A stretch of 64,000 nucleotides of DNA, taken from NCBI RefSeq assembly GCF_964340395.1, contig NC_135552.1, forward strand, positions 8,302,494-8,366,493. The letters run 5' to 3'. Both the position numbers and the translations under genes were made by a program. The notes under the pieces are model-generated. The model made no database searches, had not been told where the DNA came from, and worked only from the letters and a program-made list of their open reading frames with translations. The DNA comes from Glandiceps talaboti (lineage: Eukaryota > Hemichordata > Enteropneusta > Spengelidae). Below, one piece after another: positions 39,927 through 52,246 of the stretch (position 1 is the first letter of the stretch; every line of letters begins with the position of its first letter).

Positions 39927-40264
39927 TAATACCTACGTAAACGCCCGTAATACACTTTTTGGTGAGGGGGATAAGTTAGTTGGTAACCAGTTCAAATGCA
40001 CTCCTGCTTGCTGACGGAGTCAGTTGGGACTTAATTCTCACAGTGTACATTTGGTATAATTGATGGAAAAATGTCAAAATCTAGTCCCGACTTAGCAAAG
40101 TCAAATCTAGCTAAACCCCAATAATACCAAATTGTTGTATTTTAGATTAGCTGAAAATATATTAGATTTGGACAAGGCATGATGTCGCATGGAAATTTAT
40201 TGTCACCTGGGGTTGGTCAACTGTAAATTTGCATTGGGCCACCAGATAAACAACAGCTGATATT

Positions 40265-40656
40265 CTTCAAATGGAAATTCATCTGTGTTGGTAAACCATA
40301 GTATTCAATTTGAACTTTTGTTCCAAACACAACTAGAAAATTTACCTGAAATTTTCGACTGTACACTTCAGTCTTTGTCAACAGATTGACCCACTATTCA
40401 GCACACGTGACCTTACAGGACACGTGAGCCTAATAAGGGGTCAAAGGTGCCTGGAAGTTTGTATCGTCCCCCGTCTCTGTTTAGTGATGGTTTGAGTGCT
40501 CGGATGTAAATAGCTTCTTTCACTCCCCGTTCAAAATATCTGGTTTCAGTGTCCAGTATCTTCACTTCATTTATGTTAACCGAGTGACCGGGTGATTCAG
40601 TCGAAAATTTCAGGTAAATTTTCTAGTTGTGTTTGGAACAAAAGTTCAAATTGAAT
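40265..40656 (-). mobile_element. Truncated Penelope-like element insertion
   Basis: The 392-bp insert lies between two identical 15-bp copies of ACAACAGCTGATATT (40250-40264 and 40657-40671), a target-site duplication. It carries perfect 61-bp inverted arms (40301-40361 and 40598-40658) around a minus-strand coding remnant. The layout, a 3' end plus an inverted piece of the same 3' end at the truncated 5' side, is typical of Penelope-like retroelements. Confidence 0.8.
40413..40597 (-). pseudogene. C-terminus of a Penelope-like GIY-YIG reverse transcriptase
   Basis: About 60 codons end in TAA at 40413-40415. The motifs GHSVN, KILDTETRYFERGVKEAIYI and LNRDGGRY-LP are the signature of the end of the GIY-YIG endonuclease domain in Penelope-like elements. 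The reverse transcriptase and the catalytic start of GIY-YIG are missing, so it is a dead 5'-truncated fragment. The frame is uninterrupted, in keeping with a young insertion. Confidence 0.82.
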
Positions 40657-40675
40657 ACAACAGCTGATATTGATT

Positions 40676-40734
40676 ACTATATATTCGTAGACGTTGGTTG
40701 GAGAGTCGCTTTCCAACGTCTACGACTATATAGT
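40676..40734. repeat. Hairpin with 22-bp arms
   Basis: ACTATATATTCGTAGACGTT at left pairs with the complementary right arm ending ACGACTATATAGT, around a 15-base loop; one or two mismatches. A second hairpin with GACCACT/AGTGGTC arms lies at 40758-40782. Confidence 0.75.
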
Positions 40735-40914
40735 ATTCAGGTTTCCAACCCAGACCTCAGACCACTATAGAAAAGTGGTCTGAACCCAGACCTAGCACTG
40801 TACTGGAGACCAAGCATGCGCAGAGACTTGGGAATCTAGGTGATCAAGTTTGCTCAGTTTGCATATCAAGTCAATGGTGGTTTGCATTAGTCAAATTATC
40901 AACCATGAGGATCA

Positions 40915-40955
40915 GTTTAAGTTATGTTATGTTATGTCATGTCATGTCATGTTCA
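40915..40955. repeat. (GTTAT)n/(GTCAT)n minisatellite
   Basis: Three or more GTTAT units followed by GTCAT units. Confidence 0.85.
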
Positions 40956-43900
40956 CTATTAATATTGCCTTTCTCTTGCTCACACGATGCCAATTATTCA
41001 ATCTGATATTTTCGTTACAACCATAAACAGCACACTTCCACCTTTCTACTATGTTTGTAGTTGAGGAGGAGAGAGCTAGCCCACACAATATAGCCAACAT
41101 AGAGGTACTAACGTAAATAGACCAACTGTAGCCAGGAACTATAGCTTATACACTCGATCACCCCCTGTGTCAATTCTACTTTCGAATTCCGAAGCATATA
41201 ACCGCCTAGTTATCAAAACCGATCAGCAATGTATCTACATTGTGTTGTCAAACAAGCAATAGGGTCCGTGCCTGATTCACAACTGCTTACATACGGGCAT
41301 CAATCCAGCGTACACGGTTCCACCAAATATTATTTAAGACAATTCACGTAATCACAAGGACTAGACAGTTTCAAGTAAAAGTAAAGTAACAAATAGCTTT
41401 AAACTCGCAAATACTAGTCAAATATTATAAGCCCGTCGTTTCGGTCGATGGACCCTACTGTGGAAACCCGAAGTTACAGAAGATAAATGACGTTTTAAAA
41501 AGTCTTACTTCGTGCCTGCACTAACCGATCATCCAGGGACTGTGCAATCGTAAAAATAGCCTTTCTCACAAGCTAATGTCGAGAAACCACCAACTAATAT
41601 AAACCTGCCAAGTACTTATCTCATATTCTCCAGTCTAAGAGTACCCTTGTTATGATGTCAGGTAGCTGAAAATAACCATCGACAGATTGCACAGGGATCA
41701 GGGAGTAGAAAAAAACAATAGCCTTAATTAGAATATCTCGTCGTCGCCACGTAAATTGCATATGGCGCCCTCTACGGTAGTGACAATAGTTGAAATTATA
41801 GACCAGAGTTATAGACATTCACGCGATCGCAGTTTACTCATTGTAGTGGCCATTGTTTTCGTTCTATAGTCTAAATCGGGCTAATTAAAGTTACTATAAA
41901 GATTACTTGAACAAAAACAGTAGGTAAAATCTCTGTACAAGATTGCAAGGTACCGTATATGTATTTCACTAAATACTCAACCAATCATTGAACTTCGAAG
42001 TTCAATGCAATATTGGTAATTTGACAGTGTGCAAAGGGATACTGGACACTATTTTGTAAATAACACATCCTCTCAGTCCACCGTATTGAGTGCAACTACT
42101 GTCAATTCAGGCCTACACAGCTGAATATAGAAATATGACACATCTGTACCAGTACAAATAAATACAGCATTTTATTCCTAATAAATGTGATTGTCGGATT
42201 TATTTCAATAGAAGAAACTTGTGCACATATAAAACCAACGCTACACACGACTTTGCTACTATAAAGTCACTCAAACAGATTCAAGTTTACTTTTGTACAG
42301 GGATCAATTTAGAACTGTATAAGTCGTGCAGCAGGTAATTATCGCAATGTCATGGTAACTTACCCTTTTTCTATCTTCCGCACATGTGCATTTTTCTCTT
42401 TTAGCACATTACAAAATAATGCAAATGATCAATAAATTATATACTATTTAAAATTAACATGCTTGTTGATTATTCAATATGGTTGCAGGTACTCTACATG
42501 CCACAACCACAATCTTCTAATAAATACAACAAAAATACAGATGCCCTTTTATTATTCCAAAGAATTTTTTATTAAACATTAATTCCATAATTGGTGGTTC
42601 AACAACCGTTGTTTTTTGTTAAAATCACTACTAGTACTTCACTACTTGTAAAAACACTAAGTCAACTATCTATGCTCAGTACAAAAAAAAATTCACTAAA
42701 AATATGTTACAAAGACGCTACTTTAAGCAACCCCATACGAAAGAATAAGAGTTACTTTGAACTAGGTCTACCTGGGATGTTACACCAAACCCATTCAGAT
42801 AGATAGATAGGTACTACACTAAATTATCAGTACAAACTGACACGATTCCAGTTCTGAACAAAGAAATGGCTCACATTTCACTTCATAAAAAAATACATTA
42901 TTGTATATATGAACAATGCAGCAGCTACCTAGCTGTAACAATTACGGGAGAAGTCACTCCACTTAGTAACTCTTGACAAAACTCTAGAATTTAAACATGG
43001 TAAAACTCTTCACTTATATTACAAAAAAAATTCACATATGTCGTAATTGTTTTTGTTTTTTATATCTTTGTAAACTGAACAGAGATGTACCACTTGAACA
43101 CATAAAAAGACAAAATTTAAGATCATGAACTGAATGTGTAAATTTTTCAACGCACCCTATTTCAGTAACATGTAATAGTGCTTTTTGACCTCCGACCTCT
43201 CAAGAATGTAGGTCATTCAGTCAAGAAATCTAATACAATTGTAATAACAGATTAAATGAAATAGTTCAACAGATACGTCTTTTAATAATAACCACATGAT
43301 GACTACTGAAAAGCCTACCCAACTCCAGATGAATAATATAATTACTATGAGGAGGGGGAGGGGGGAGGGAGTCGTGTACCCTCAAAGCCAATTAGATGCA
43401 CCACTGACACTGCAATTTACCACACTAAATTTTGTACCCTTCTTTCTTACTATGTATTATATGTAGTGACTCCTAGTAAGAGAAATACGGATTTTACCAT
43501 TTCAACCCACAACAAAGCATAGTGTCTTTCACTAGAGGGAACACTGGAGGGGGAGGAGGGAGGGAGGGAGGGAGAGTACGTAATCAAAAGCTCATAGGAG
43601 GATAAGAGATAGTGGAATGTACATTAACGGGTTTTGGTGTCTGGGTTTGGAGATATAACATACCAGCATTATTTGGACGATTTCTTTCCAAAATACTTGT
43701 AACCTTGAAAGGCAGGATATGTAGACAGTAGGGCATCACTTTGTTGATATCACTGGCATACTTTGCAGACAAATCACTCGACATAAGAACTAGTATGGAA
43801 ACCAACTATTAAACTATGTAACCTTTCCTTAAACTAACAGTACCGTGGGTTAGTATACAGTGATACAGATGAAATAAACAGGAACTGAAGTGGCTGGTGG

Positions 43901-44225
43901 GTTCAGATTAAATTACTAACAAAAGTTTTAAGTAGTTACCGAAGGAATTTTGCATTGTCTTTAGGAGGAGGCAAACATAATGCTCCATGGGAGAGAGACC
44001 AGTGGTGCCATACTGGTCATGACATACCCCAGTGTAGAAAAAAACGTTAATTAAAAAACTTTGTGGCCTGGGAAAACTAATGGGAATTTAAGATGCCTGA
44101 TTGTAGGTTTTATGCACAAAGGTGTCTGACTTACTTTTGTTACTTTGATGTCTTTGTATATATCAAATATTTCTAAAAGAAAGACAGGGTATAATGAGAA
44201 CAGATATCTCCTACAAATGAAAGTT

Positions 44226-44302
44226 TCTACTCACAGAGCCAAAACAGTTCTTGGAGGTAAATCCAAAATTTTCACTGACACCTCATCATCATCATCATCA
44301 TA
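44226..44302 (-). repeat. Copy of the hairpin-repeat motif at 13.8 kb, with (CAT)n
   Basis: Shares TCTACTCACAGAG, a GTTCTTGGAGGT-like stretch and CCAAAATTTTCA with 13820-13880, then CACCTCATCATCATC where the other copy has CTCAGCATCA. Confidence 0.65.
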
Positions 44303-44544
44303 GAAGACCCCTAGTGATATACTTACTGAACACCTGCGAAAATTTCAGATTTGCTTCAAAAAATGTTGACATCGTAAGTGGAAATTTTCATTTGTAACTA
44401 TGAACCCCTGATTATGAACAATCATTCTCTAAATATCTCATATTTTTCAGACACCTTGATGTAGTTAGAGAAGCCATCACCTTATAAGCAACACATCTGA
44501 GTAAGGTCAACACTTCATAACACATGTGCATACCACCACATCTG

Positions 44545-44632
44545 TTATTTTTTGTTTCCAGATCTACGAGGTGGTCTCTGTTTCTCCTCCTTCGCCCTGG
44601 CTTTGATGTCAAACCATGGTAACACAAAGTCT
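44545..44632 (-). CDS. MSL1: MSL1 exon 7 (terminal, MSL3-contacting end)
   Basis: tcacacag acceptor; 28 codons and a TAA. DFVLPWFD matches the NFELPWLD block that anchors MSL3 in known structures, followed by a basic tail PPRRSGNKK. Confidence 0.92.
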
Positions 44633-47600
44633 CTGTGTGAAGAGAAGGAACATTACATATTGAGGTTACAAAAACCAGCTGGATATAGAAAGCATTTCAT
44701 ATGGTACTGTAATGTGAAGAAACCAGCAATGAGACACTTGAAGTCATTTTTCATTAAGGTAATCGGGTGGCGATCACTGGCCCAATGAGGGCTGTCTATC
44801 AGTAACATATATTGTTGACTTCACAGGCCATTCATAAAGGAATTTGTTGTTCAATTTTAACAAAACTTAGACTTCAAAATACTCAGTGAATCAATATATG
44901 AAAAAATTATTGCTCAGTGGAAGCAAAATTCTGAACAAAAATGTCAAATTTGGTCAAATCTTTGGAATAAATTGGTGAAAATTTAGCTGAATGTTGCCGG
45001 TAAATGTATTTGGCAGACACCTAGAACTGTGACCTAAACACATTCAAAACAACATACTCCACCAATGTTTAATGCAAAGTAAGTGAATGTCCCGTTAATT
45101 CAACGTAAAAAAAAAAACTATGCAAATGGTCCATTTTTGAGTCCAAATCTTGTCATTTTCAAGTACAGGAAAATCATGTAAATCGGTAACGAATAGTAAT
45201 CGAAAAACGAAAATCAAACATCAATAGGTCAAAGTTTGAAGAATCTGACATCCTGTTGTTGATATCATACACAATTCAAGTTAGAAGGCATACCACGTAG
45301 GACTGGGAGTAATATGAAATGTAATGTGATTGTCATTTGCCAAGTGCTGGACTAATTTGTAACTCATTTGCAAAAAGTTTCAAGGTGAGGAGGGTCCATC
45401 AACACAAGTACACCCCTCAACACAGATGGGGAAGGGGATTGATCTGTCAGTGTCTATTACATAGAACACTATACAATATTTACCTTGAGTTGGTTCTCTG
45501 ATTGAAATGTGAACATTATGGATGTTTTATTAAATTTGATATTTTATACTTACGTTTGCTGTATTGAAGGCAGTGGTTGACTGAAGACAGAGACAGGAAG
45601 TAGGTCCTGCACTTCTATGCATTCAGCTATGACAAATACAGGATGAGAAACATATATTATGTGTTATTAGTTACAATGACAGATAGCACCAAATGTTACT
45701 TGACCTGGCAGCAATTCTTGTGGTTGCCAGTAGGTGTATTATGAAATAAAACCTTCGATGATAATTAGTTAAATAAATTTAAATCTTTGAAAAATGGTAG
45801 GTAGCGGAGTGAATTCCTTGCATACATTCACACACACACATACAATAAGTGAGTGCTACTCATTTGCATTTATTGTCCTATGTGTAAATGCAGAACAGTT
45901 CTGATTTGAGGTAGGAACCTGAGATTGTAAATGTATATGTGAACAGTCCTAGTGACAATTCACATATTAGTATTAATAGAATGTTGTAATCAAGGAAGCA
46001 ATGATTTGAAGACATATTCTCATATTTTGTTAGTGATTAAGTATACATTCAGTGCAAAATAAGTAAAATAATCCACTTTACATGCCCCACTGTTAAAATT
46101 ACTTCACGTTGACATCTTAGTCCTCTACTGGCTAACTACTAGTGAGTGGTAGTGCATAGCATAAGTGCCAAGACCACAATGTCCGTCCCCTAGCTTATAC
46201 ATAGTAGTGTAATGACTCTGACTGCACCTAGGCACTTTGAAAGGTTGCTTTCCTAGAAAGAACATCATGCACTCCCAGGTGTTGGGAAAGCTGTCATTGT
46301 TCTTCAGTTGTGCTGAAATAGTTGGGTGGCAGTCAAGGGAATACGGTTACCATGATAACTCGGCTTTCCCTCCAACGCAAACTGATAAATGTGTGCATAC
46401 ACGCAAGTACAAGCTAGGAGTGAAGGATATCTACTGTTCAGTCAGATGAGGATTAAAATGTCCTCAATGGTAATAGTTTTACTTCACAGCTTACACTGTT
46501 GTGACTGATGACAGTCAATTCTTACCTTCGTAAGTGTTTGGTCTAAATGTTGTTAAAATCTGTAACTGTTGGTCCTTCTTTAATAGTTTTCTTTCAAGCT
46601 TTTCATGTTGTCGGAGCTCTCTTATCCTTTGAATGTCCCAGCGTTTTCTCTTCTTTTCGTCAATTTCAAGTTTTTGATGCCGCCTATTGTATGCTTCATC
46701 TGTAATGTCCTAGTATAAATAGCAACAAGATAGTAATTATTGTACTTTTATATATATTTTTACTACTTGTGGAGTTATGATCTGTTGGTATGTGCAATTT
46801 ATATACTCATAGGAAATGTACACTCCCTGATTTTGCAGGGATACAACTAATTTTAAAAGTAACAGGTAAAATTGTACAAGTAGGCGGTAATACCTATCAG
46901 GGAGACCCATAAATTTGCTAAATAATGGATATATAGTCACTAGTGGTCAAAACAAAATATTTTAAACACAAATTCCTGAAAAAGTAGCTTGCGAGAAATT
47001 GTGTAGTAGTCAGTTGTTTTGGCAGGCTATAGGTCTTTATCTACATGTACACCCCTGTTGTGGTGTACTGTAACTCACACTCGTACTCAGACATAAAATC
47101 AGAGATTCAACAAGAATACAGAACTTACAAACAATGCAAGCTAAGCTGCAAAGGATTATGGGATTATCTGTAGTTATCATAATGCCTAATCTGTGGCACA
47201 GTGTGCCCTCTAATGATAACCAAATTTTGTTGTGAGTCAAAATGAGAAAAACTGGCATTTCTTGTGAGTCACTACATAACATAGTAAAAGATAGGGGACA
47301 CCAAAATTTGATGCATCACTAGAAATTGTGTGTGTCAGTGGCGTGTCAAATTGGCTTAGATGACACACTGATAGAACAGATTTCCTACAAGGATCTGGGT
47401 AACTAAGACTAGATCATTTGTTGTCATAAAAATATGACAAGATTGTTCACAACTGTTATTGATTTTTGACTTTGTTGCAAAGATTGCAGTCATTCCAACC
47501 ACAACGTCAAGCCATTTTGGAGACACAGTCTTGACACTGGGAAAATTGGATTTGTGATAGCGAGTCAACAAATATTGATTGTGTTCACCATCATTATCCC

Positions 47601-50600
47601 TTTAGTGTAGTACATGGTAATGGCAAAGTACCATTCACAACATTCCAAATAACAAATATTCACATTCCCTGTTGGGTATATGAATACCACTATAATTTAT
47701 ATGTAATTCTCTGTTACTAAGACTTGTTATCCTGATACATCTCTTTAGCTGGATGTTATAGCTGTGGATGTGGACAAATCTGACGTTGGGTCTAAGGTTT
47801 TCTAATAAACACCTTGTGAGGGCGCCATCACCAGTGAGTGACTTGGTGATCTGAGATGCTGTTGATACATACTTATGTATCAGTTTTACGTTTTACCTAA
47901 TTGAGAACTTATTACACTAATATTATATTAAGTAATGATGAACATTAAACTGGCTTAAACTGAGTTTACAAGCTTTTCCACACCAAAAAATATATACAAA
48001 TCTATTCTATGTTTGATATAATGTTACAGAGCTGAGTTTATAAGCTGCTATCTCAAATGAAAATACTAAAACCACAATTCAATCATGCCTTCTATAACAT
48101 TACAATTGTCTTTGGGTATTGTTTGAAGAGTCGTCTGCATAGTAGAGATGGTCCTAGACATTTTTTTTATATGTATGATAAATTGTGTCATCAGATCATT
48201 TATAAGTTACATCTTACTACAAAGTTGGAGTTGTCAATTGCAATCAATGGTTCAATCAATGTGTGTAGAATAGTGCGAGTACCTTTCAAATACACAGCAA
48301 ATAAATGGCACCCAAAAGGTGTAGAAACCCAGCTTGTGCACCTGTCATGTTGACACATGACAATCTTGACTTTTTATTTTACATTTATTTACCACATTTG
48401 TCACTAATTTGTTTATGTATCATGTCTGAATACCAGGATTAAATTCTGACAATAACAAGTGATGAATTAGTATGTTTCAGCACATAAAATATCATAAACA
48501 TATTTTAATATGTGGTAGACATAGAAGACAAAGGAACTCAGCTTATGCCAATTCAAATTTGTTATATCAAATGATATTTGATTTTATTCTGAAAATTGAT
48601 TGATATGAAGACATTTCATTAAAGGGCCATACGGATGCCGATTGGGTTTTGGTGAATTTTCAATTAGCAAAACAATTTTATCATGGCTTCCTACTTGAAA
48701 AATTAATGTGAAACAACATAAACAAAGTCTGTGTTTGTAATCCAATACATTACAAAAAGCTTTAAAAAAAAAAAATTGTTTTAAAAGTTTGTTACTGTAT
48801 GTACAATAACAAACACTTTACAATCTTTTGGAATGTATTGAGTTATATAGACAAGGACTTGACATATGCTATTTCACATTCAATTTTCACATTGGAAGCC
48901 ATAGTAAAATTGTTTTATAAATTAAACATCCAAAATAAAGACTCACTTCTCATCCATATAACCACTTCACACATAGAACCTGTATTCACGTGAAGATAAT
49001 ACAAAACACATGTCATGAAATCTCACGTTTCAATAAAAGGAAAACATGTTATGATTCTATCATTGTTAAATACAAGTTGTACCTACCTCCATACCATCAC
49101 ATACTGGCACAGTGGATACAATATTTATCCTCCACTCAGGCACTGCAAAGATAATGAAAACACAATTACACATGCCTTCATGTAAAGTTAGTTACCAACA
49201 CATTGCATCAATAATTTGTTTAGCATCATATTTTTAAAATAAAATGCTGCCCTTGTAATTCCAAATCATTAGTATTTTCTGTACTTATCAAAAGAATATT
49301 GCATCAGCCAAGTTCTTTAACTTGGGAGCACTTGCTTGAATATAAGAGAAGGAGGGGGTCTGACATCAATGTGATTGCTGAACTTCTTTTTCACACTTTT
49401 AACCAAATTCTGAAATTTTCACACCTTCAATGATAATGTGTTCTCTGTTTTTTACTACTGAGATGTTGATTAAAAATTTTCTTATAATGTGATGTACAGT
49501 CCTGGGTTTCTGGTTAATGTTTTAATGTGTTTACCAAGTTTTTAAATTGTGGTTTGGCCGCTACAATTTTCATCATGGGTTTACATCCTATATCAAACAT
49601 GTCAATGTCACGTGTGTGAACATTCCTTTAGGGAGAGGGGGGACTTTTTTTTTGCCCAAATGAATTATGTTAGTTTATTGAGCGTGTGTGACATTGTGTG
49701 ATCAATCCTAAGGGATGGCAATCTCACTCTACCTTGATGCTATATCAGTATGACACTATACTCACAGCATTAAAAAGTCATAACTCATGAACGAAACACA
49801 ATATTTGTCAAAAAATATACACAGGAGGTATTGAGATAAATACTTCTCCTGACTCAATGTATCCCTGTGATCTTGACAACTTACAAAGAACTGGTTCATC
49901 AAAAGACCCAATATCACACGAGACTGGAGGTATTCTGTTTTGACTAAAATAATGTACATTTGTCCATAACAGTTTTTCATCTTTTTCTTTCCGGTCTTCT
50001 TTCTCTCTTCTCTTCCAATTTTGTTGTTTATCTGTTCTTAATTTCTCACTGTTTTTTGTTGAATCAACAACTTTCGCAGATGGCGTTTTGTGAAATCTTT
50101 TACTTCCTGGCGTTGTACATTCATCTGAAGATTTCCTGTACGAAGAAATAAAAAAGGTGTATTACACTCTTTGATGTCAACTTCAGTAAATGTGTTTCAT
50201 ATACTGTAACAGTGTAAGTCTAGTAGTATAACAAAGGATTGAAACATCATGCAAAGGAACTAACTACTTCTGTATGTTGGCGTATAAATAGCGCCACCAC
50301 AGGCAAAACTTTAAACAAAATATTATGACTTAGCACCACAGAGGGCGCTATTAACTGCCACCCTTCATCTACTACAGGAACTGACAACATGGATGGTTTA
50401 CGTTGTTTTCAAAGTCAATACAAAATATTACTCAGCTAAAAAAGAGCAGTTATTTAAAAGAATAAACTTCAAGGTTTCTTGCAAGCCAAATACTCACTTG
50501 CTTTGAGACCTTATATAATACTTATTGAATTGTTCTTTTCTCTTTTTTTAAATAAATTTTTTTATGTTTTTGTTCACTTGGCAAGTGGCCGTTTTAGCAA

Positions 50601-52246
50601 ATAAACTTCCAACAAACCTACCTTTTTTGTAACTGTGTAGAAATCTGTCGTTTTTGGGGGGATTCTGTTTCCTGAGATTTACTACTCTTGTGTGCAAGGC
50701 TCATCCGCCTTTCCATTCGTTCCAGCCGACATTTTAACTAGAGACCAAGGTACAACACAACAGTCAATATTGAGTACTAAAACATTTATAACTAAACACA
50801 ACTAAATCTAACTAAACACACACCATAATATTTGACAGGCTAAGAGCTTTTCGCCTGCAACCTGTTAGTCTTGTTCACTCGACAATAGATGGCATAGTTT
50901 GGTACAATCACCTCAAAAAGTGACATAATCAATGAGATGCTGCCATAGAAATTATGGAAAAAATTAGCATCTATTATATCATAAGTCTACTACAAGTTAA
51001 ATTTTCAAATGGATCAAACACTCAATATTGCTTTCATAAAACCATATTTTTGGTATTCAATTTATGAACCAGTTCCAAATCATTTAATTCATGTGTTCAG
51101 TGTAGTACTACAGAAACAACAAAAGTGTCGTGACCTCTGTTCGACCCTTGCACTCGTTTCGTTTATGGCACTGCATTATGGGAGTAGTGTACACATTCAT
51201 TATACTTATATAGACGCCAGTGACGAAACGTGTTGTTATTGTTGTGTACAAAGTCTAATAAAATAGCCCGAATGATCTCGCGCCCTTTCACCAGTCGAGA
51301 GGTCTTACTATCTTTGCACTCGCGAAAAGGTGTGCATTGTAAACCAACAAAGACCAGTCTCGATTTGTGTAATTGTAAATCAAACAATTTATCGAATCAT
51401 GGAAACGACATCGCGTTACCATTCTACACCGGAAGAACTTCTCCCAGACCGGAAGTAAATTCGGCTATTTGAATGCAAACCAAGTCCTGAAATTGATAAG
51501 TGTGTATTGCGTTTAAATTTGTCGCTGAATTCAATATAAAGAATAAAGCATACGCTTTCTAATCTGGGGATATGTTGTTTCCAAGAGAAATTGTACAAAG
51601 AGACGGGAAAATCCACATTGACTGCAGCGTACCCGCCATGTTGATGATGAGAAGCCATTGAAGGGTCAGTCGCATTCATGCTAATGACTGCACAAACACC
51701 TAATTCATATGCATCGCTGTCCTTTCAACGGTTTAAAACGTTGTCAACTAAATAACCGTTGATTGTCATGTGACCTTCTATTCCTCTATGGATTCCGCGA
51801 TAGAAATAAAACTGAAGCTGAAAATAACACTTTACCGTGTCTCTCTCGGTTCGCAACGTCTTCACTTCGCGATCTTTCGCCAGTAGTTGTTGTTGCTGCT
51901 CTTGAATTAAGTCTAAGTGCAGAAGCAGGAGTTCTTTCAAATGCTTTACTTGTGATTCTAACCGTGTCCTTTCTTCTTCCTCCTGAAACGTTTGCTCACT
52001 GTCCGATCTACCTATGTTGTTCGATGTACAAAGCTCCTTTGAATTAGAAACGTCTTGTGCGAACGATTTACTTGTAACGTTCGTATTATTGTCATCGTGA
52101 TTTGAAAGGTGGTTAGTGACAGTGGACGGCATCTCGCCATAAACTGCTGAATTTCTTGACATATTCTTTCGGTGTACACCTGGTCGACCCTCGATCTTCA
52201 CACGTTGAGGTCCGACGATTTCCGATTTCATGTTTCCCGGAGCCAT
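44545..52246 (-). CDS. MSL1: MSL1 (male-specific lethal 1 homologue), seven exons
   Basis: Exons 52246-51836, 50737-50622, 50135-49885, 49142-49087, 46709-46526, 45626-45554 and 44632-44545 sum to 1179 bp = 393 codons, stop included, with every splice phase agreeing. Residues 90-150 form the coiled coil (ESQVKHLKELLLLHLDLIQE, then ERDT joined to LKCRLERMERRM), which in MSL1 binds MSL2. The C-terminal half is the PEHE domain: LPEWRIN, ITDEAYNRRHQKLEIDEKKR, KRWDIQRIRE, QPLPSIQ and the final DFVLPWFD block. In known complexes this domain contacts MOF (KAT8) and MSL3 for H4K16 acetylation. Acts in the nucleus. At 392 residues it is shorter than human MSL1 (about 614); the missing length is in the low-complexity N-terminus and linker. 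Introns 4-5 and 2-3 hold ordinary AT-rich sequence and repeats. Confidence 0.95.
45554..45626 (-). CDS. MSL1: MSL1 exon 6
   Basis: gtcatag acceptor, CAAAC|gtaagt donor, 73 bp. It encodes ECIEVQDLLPVSVFSQPLPS, aligning with the ESLMITPFLPVVAFGRPLP region of human MSL1. Confidence 0.9.
46526..46709 (-). CDS. MSL1: MSL1 exon 5 (PEHE core)
   Basis: tatactag acceptor, CGAAG|gtaaga donor, 184 bp. It encodes DITDEAYNRRHQKLEIDEKK and KRWDIQRIRELR, the most conserved PEHE helix, known to contact MOF. Confidence 0.95.
47199..47370. mobile_element. 172-bp MITE, copy 2, in MSL1 intron 4
   Basis: Starts CAGTGTGCCCTCTAATGATA and ends TTGGCTTAGATGACACACTG; exactly the length of 11593-11764 and in the same orientation. 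The termini are slightly diverged at the right end. Confidence 0.78.
47711..49086 (-). other. Distal part of MSL1 intron 4
   Basis: AT-rich intron containing the dispersed repeat at 48140-48345 and, on the plus strand at 47750-47805, a short exon-like stretch ending in TAA that I could not connect to any gene. Confidence 0.5.
48140..48345 (+). repeat. Dispersed repeat pair with 9140-9350, copy B
   Basis: Same phrase order as copy A (TGATAAATT, TTTATAAGTTA, AAACCCAGCTTGTGC), roughly 70% alike by eye. Confidence 0.55.
49087..49142 (-). CDS. MSL1: MSL1 exon 4 (56-bp microexon-like exon)
   Basis: tttgcag acceptor, ATGGAG|gtaggt donor. It encodes PEWRINIV, the conserved P-x-WR element of PEHE domains, plus ten residues. 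Confidence 0.88.
49885..50135 (-). CDS. MSL1: MSL1 exon 3 (basic linker, start of PEHE)
   Basis: tcgtacag acceptor, TTCTTT|gtaagt donor, 251 bp. A Lys/Arg-rich segment (KRREKEDRKEKDEK) is followed by LLWTNVHYF and FDEPVL, the start of the PEHE region. Confidence 0.9.
50622..50737 (-). CDS. MSL1: MSL1 exon 2 (end of coiled coil)
   Basis: ctctag acceptor and AAAAAAG|gtaggt donor, 116 bp. It encodes LKCRLERMERRMSL, a near match to LLARIERMERRMQL of human MSL1, then a Ser/Gln/Lys-rich linker. Confidence 0.93.
51836..52246 (-). CDS. MSL1: MSL1 exon 1 (N-terminus and most of the coiled coil)
   Basis: I chose the ATG at 52246 (MAPGN...): the frame stays open 24 bases upstream but contains no other ATG there. 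A second in-frame ATG (MKSEIVG) follows five codons later. The donor is GACACG|gtaaag, phase 0; reading through gives a spurious tail to 51725. Confidence 0.93.

Noticed and set aside
41430-41480. Minus-strand motif GGTCCATCGACCGAAACG resembling the ribozyme-derived ends of some Penelope-like elements
   Set aside because: Only one half of a possible hammerhead core is visible and no coding remnant or target duplication adjoins it.
47750-47805. Exon-like plus-strand stretch (acceptor-like ctttag, then about 18 codons and a stop, followed by AATAAAC)
   Set aside because: Too short, no partner exon found on the plus strand, and it lies inside MSL1 intron 4 on the opposite strand; could be a decayed retrocopy piece.
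51725-51835. C-terminal extension of the MSL1 exon 1 open frame
   Set aside because: It lies after a good gtaaag donor, and the next exon continues the conserved coiled coil (ERMERRM), so this tail is intronic read-through.
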